DNA of 9,072 nt. Source: an uncultured Clostridiaceae bacterium (GTDB lineage Bacteria > Bacillota > Clostridia > Lachnospirales > Lachnospiraceae). Position 1 is the first letter of the stretch, and each line of letters begins with the position of its first letter. The translations under genes and the position numbers were made by a program. Under the pieces are notes generated by a model that worked only from the letters and a program-made list of their open reading frames with translations, was not told the origin of the DNA and did not search any database. Where the stretch lies: NCBI GenBank assembly GCA_949948825.1, contig CATLIJ010000089.1, positions 1-9,072 of the forward strand, given 5' to 3'. Positions 7,666 to 9,072 of the stretch are shown here, piece by piece.

Positions 7666-7672
7666 AATCATT

Positions 7673-7680
7673 CTCCTCCT
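7673..7680 (-). promoter_or_regulatory. Strong ribosome binding site of the lipoprotein gene
   Basis: The - strand reads AGGAGGAG here, almost a perfect anti-16S match. Two in-frame ATG codons follow (7671 and 7665); the spacing favours the second, shortening the protein by two residues. Confidence 0.75.
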
Positions 7681-7706
7681 CTTTTTTGGTAAAACATATC
7701 AGCCGT

Positions 7707-7743
7707 AAAAAAGCAGGAATAAGGCCAATGGCCTTATTCCTGC
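7707..7743 (-). terminator. Rho-independent terminator after the 203-residue protein gene
   Basis: A perfect 14-bp inverted repeat (7713-7726 with 7730-7743) has a three-base loop. On the - strand it is followed by six T residues (A run at 7707-7712). It starts 11 bases after the stop codon of the upstream - strand gene and 36 bases before the lipoprotein start. It should end most transcripts of the first gene, leaving some read-through to the second. Confidence 0.9.
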
Positions 7744-7754
7744 CGCCAGCTTAA

Positions 7755-8366
7755 CTAACGGCTGGCATAATACTCATCAAACAGTTTGCCAACAGCTTCA
7801 TGGGTGTCGCCGCAAATGGAGGGAAGGTCTCCGCCCCATGCTGCGCCTGCCTGATCAAAGCCTTTTTCTACAGCAGCCTGCATTTTCTTCATGGTGTCAA
7901 CATCATCTCCGGCAACTGCCTTGGCAAAATCAAAAATTCTCTGTGAGGTCTGCTTTACTCCCCAGAAACCATCCTCAGAGATGGCTTCCTCAGCCTCAGC
8001 TTTGGTCTTGGCATCTACAGTGTAGTTGCCGCTGGCCATGAACTTCCAGAAATTGTCTCCCTGAAGAGATGCAGCGGAAATACCCTGCTTCTGGAAGGTC
8101 TGCACCATCATGTTGGTGAAACGGGACATCTGATTGTCCAGATCAGCCTTTAAGCTGTCTACCAGCTTTGCGCGGTCAGATTCACTCATCTTGGTGATGT
8201 CTGTGTCTTTGCTAAGCTCAACCCGGTCTACATCCGGTTTTGCGGCGGAAGCTTCAGGAGCAGCCTGAGTAGCTTCTGCATTGGCGCTGTTAGCGGCAGT
8301 GGTCTTTACAGACTGGGTAGCCTGTGCATACTGCCGGACAGCAAAGTCTTGATTATTGACCTGCAT
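7755..8366 (-). CDS. Uncharacterised 203-residue soluble protein, Ala-rich N-terminus
   Basis: I do not recognise a named family. There is no signal peptide or membrane segment, so the protein is probably cytosolic or exported by a non-Sec route. Residues ~15-45 are low-complexity, rich in Ala, Thr, Ser and Gln. Then comes DVDRVELSKDTDI (46-58), a turn also common in FlgM-like and other flagellum-associated proteins. A predicted helical region with SLKADLDNQMSRFTNMMVQTF follows. The C-terminal half has GFWGVKQTSQRIFDFA, DTMKKMQAAVEKGFDQA, and a closing WGGDLPSICGDTHEAVGKLFDEYY. The spacing of an F..GF..A helix before a 'T...V...FD.W/Y' ending faintly recalls DUF5610-type proteins (low confidence). 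The start at 8366 is well set: AGGAGGA at 8374-8380 is seven bases upstream. It has its own promoter and terminator, so high expression is likely. The lipoprotein gene lies downstream on the same strand; a functional link is only suggested by position. Confidence 0.8.
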   Translation of the reverse strand: MQVNNQDFAVRQYAQATQSVKTTAANSANAEATQAAPEASAAKPDVDRVELSKDTDITKMSESDRAKLVDSLKADLDNQMSRFTNMMVQTFQKQGISAASLQGDNFWKFMASGNYTVDAKTKAEAEEAISEDGFWGVKQTSQRIFDFAKAVAGDDVDTMKKMQAAVEKGFDQAGAAWGGDLPSICGDTHEAVGKLFDEYYASR

Positions 8367-8392
8367 AGAAAAATCCTCCTTTTCCTTTTTGT

Positions 8393-8422
8393 GTTATACT
8401 CGCGGGCATATTTATTTGCCAA
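8393..8422 (-). promoter_or_regulatory. Sigma-A-type promoter of the 203-residue protein gene
   Basis: On the - strand, TTGGCA (8417-8422; consensus TTGACA, 5 of 6) and TATAAC (8393-8398; consensus TATAAT, 5 of 6) are separated by 18 bases. The -10 box lies 26 bases upstream of the ATG, leaving room for a short leader with the AGGAGGA ribosome site at 8374-8380. The -35 box overlaps one arm of an inverted repeat. Confidence 0.7.
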
Positions 8423-8476
8423 ATGATTCAATATCTTTTATGGAAATATGGAAACTGTGTTGGCAAATCATTTGGC
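8418..8476. repeat. 11-bp inverted repeat overlapping the -35 box, operator candidate
   Basis: GCCAAATGATT (8418-8428) is exactly reverse-complementary to AATCATTTGGC (8466-8476), with 37 bases between the arms. The distal arm is itself part of an imperfect palindrome, GGCAAATCATTTGGC (8462-8476), so the proximal sequence is also nearly a direct repeat of GGCAAATCATT (two mismatches). One arm covers the -35 box of the promoter for the 203-residue protein. The layout fits a pair of regulator binding sites, but the regulator is unknown. Confidence 0.45.
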
Positions 8477-8636
8477 CCACGGATATAAAAATGGGAATAC
8501 CACTTATCGAATATATCGACGTAAAGCAGGAAAAATAAAGGGATAGCGGGAAATTTTGTTGCCAAAACACACACCGGATGTTTCCCGGGGAGAGGAGTAT
8601 CCGCCTGCCTGCGCCATGAAGAGTTTCCGGATGCTG
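8477..8636. other. Remainder of the intergenic stretch after the asparagine synthetase gene
   Basis: I see no gene here. A - strand terminator for the asparagine synthetase gene would be expected, but no GC-rich hairpin followed by a T run stands out. The only T-rich - strand stretch (about 8531-8541) has no clear stem before it. CCGGATG occurs twice (8574-8580 and 8627-8633), probably by chance. Confidence 0.4.
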
Positions 8637-9072
8637 TCAGGCAACAGCAACATGATATTTTTTCATCCAATAATGAATCTGCCACAGATAGGCCATCATC
8701 TGAGGTCCAGCCATCAGCTGGCCATACCAGGGCTTGCCGTAGTCAGAGGGAGCAGTGAGAAACTTTGTCACTTTATCCCGGTCTAAAAAGGCCAGAACAG
8801 GGGAGGAGGAGTCTTCCAGGATTTCTTCCTGAATCCGTTTTGCCAACAGGGACTCATAGGCAGTGTCATAGGTTTTGGGGTAGGGGGATTTGCGGCGGCA
8901 GCGGATCTCATTGGGAAGGTAATCTTTGCCGCATTCCCGCAAAAGGGCTTTTGCCATTCCGTCCTTTGCCTTCATATCCCAGGGTACATTCCACACATAT
9001 TCCAGGATTCGGTGGTCCGCAAAGGGAACACGTGCCTCCAGACCAGAGAACATGCTGGTCCGGTCCATGCGG
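8637..9072 (-). CDS. asnB: Asparagine synthetase (glutamine-hydrolysing), C-terminal part, truncated by the window edge
   Basis: Only the last ~145 residues are present; the gene continues past base 9072. The frame shows RMDRTSMFSGLEARVPFADHRILEYVWNVPW, the signature stretch of the synthetase domain (compare QMDKNSMAWGVEARVPFLD in E. coli AsnB). It is followed by AKALLRECGKDYLPNEIRCRRKSPYPKTYD, a typical substrate-side region, and the family ending GPQMMAYLWQIHYWMKKY. The full enzyme uses ATP and glutamine to convert aspartate to asparagine. The N-terminal glutamine amidotransferase domain with its Cys2 cannot be seen here, so glutamine use is inferred from the subfamily-like C-terminus. The stop is TGA (8637-8639). 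It runs in the same direction as the two downstream - strand genes but is separated by 270 bases and an independent promoter. Confidence 0.92.
   Translation of the reverse strand, partial: RMDRTSMFSGLEARVPFADHRILEYVWNVPWDMKAKDGMAKALLRECGKDYLPNEIRCRRKSPYPKTYDTAYESLLAKRIQEEILEDSSSPVLAFLDRDKVTKFLTAPSDYGKPWYGQLMAGPQMMAYLWQIHYWMKKYHVAVA

Noticed and set aside
8356..8538. 60-residue + strand frame in the intergenic region
   Set aside because: Covers the - strand promoter and repeat, has no ribosome site, and shows no protein-like pattern.
8632..8649. TGCTGT/ACAGCA hairpin at the end of the asparagine synthetase gene as terminator
   Set aside because: Only 6 bp, lies partly within the coding region, and no T run follows on the - strand.

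Overview
The window carries a tetrapyrrole biosynthesis operon on the + strand (start to about 6.4 kb), facing a two-gene accessory unit and the 3' end of an asparagine synthetase gene, all on the - strand (about 6.4 kb to the end). Gene style points to an anaerobic Firmicute, most likely a Lachnospiraceae / Clostridium cluster XIVa gut-type organism. The signs are strong AGGAGG ribosome sites, fairly balanced base composition, clostridial-style fusions of hem genes, and a clostridial-looking lipoprotein. The species cannot be named from sequence alone.

Region 1 (2-6369, +) holds four genes that encode seven enzymatic activities. The first is a HemC-CobA-HemD triple fusion whose first ~50 residues lie outside the window. 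It is followed by hemL, then a HemA-Met8 (glutamyl-tRNA reductase / precorrin-2 dehydrogenase) fusion, then hemB. hemL and hemA overlap by ATGA and the other junctions are short, so this is one transcription unit. Together they convert glutamyl-tRNA through 5-aminolevulinate, porphobilinogen, hydroxymethylbilane and uroporphyrinogen III to precorrin-2 and sirohydrochlorin. No gene for the protoporphyrin branch (hemE, hemN, hemG, hemH) is seen. The cluster therefore looks built for siroheme and/or cobalamin, with the committing enzymes of that branch fused onto the common-pathway enzymes. A hairpin just after hemB ends the operon, and it also reads as a terminator for the converging gene.

Region 2 (6424-8366, -) has two genes. 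The upstream one encodes a 203-residue soluble, alanine-rich protein that I cannot name. It has a good sigma-A-type promoter, a strong ribosome site and a perfect 14-bp hairpin terminator. The downstream one encodes a ~413-residue lipoprotein with a lipobox cysteine and a C-terminal DUF1266-like domain.

Region 3 (8367-9072) has a 270-bp intergenic stretch containing that promoter and an 11-bp inverted repeat that overlaps its -35 box. It then has the C-terminal ~145 residues of a glutamine-hydrolysing asparagine synthetase, cut by the window edge.

The most notable content is the pair of complementary enzyme fusions in the hem operon and the uncharacterised lipoprotein / 203-residue protein pair. 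I saw no CRISPR array, tRNA, rRNA or insertion sequence.
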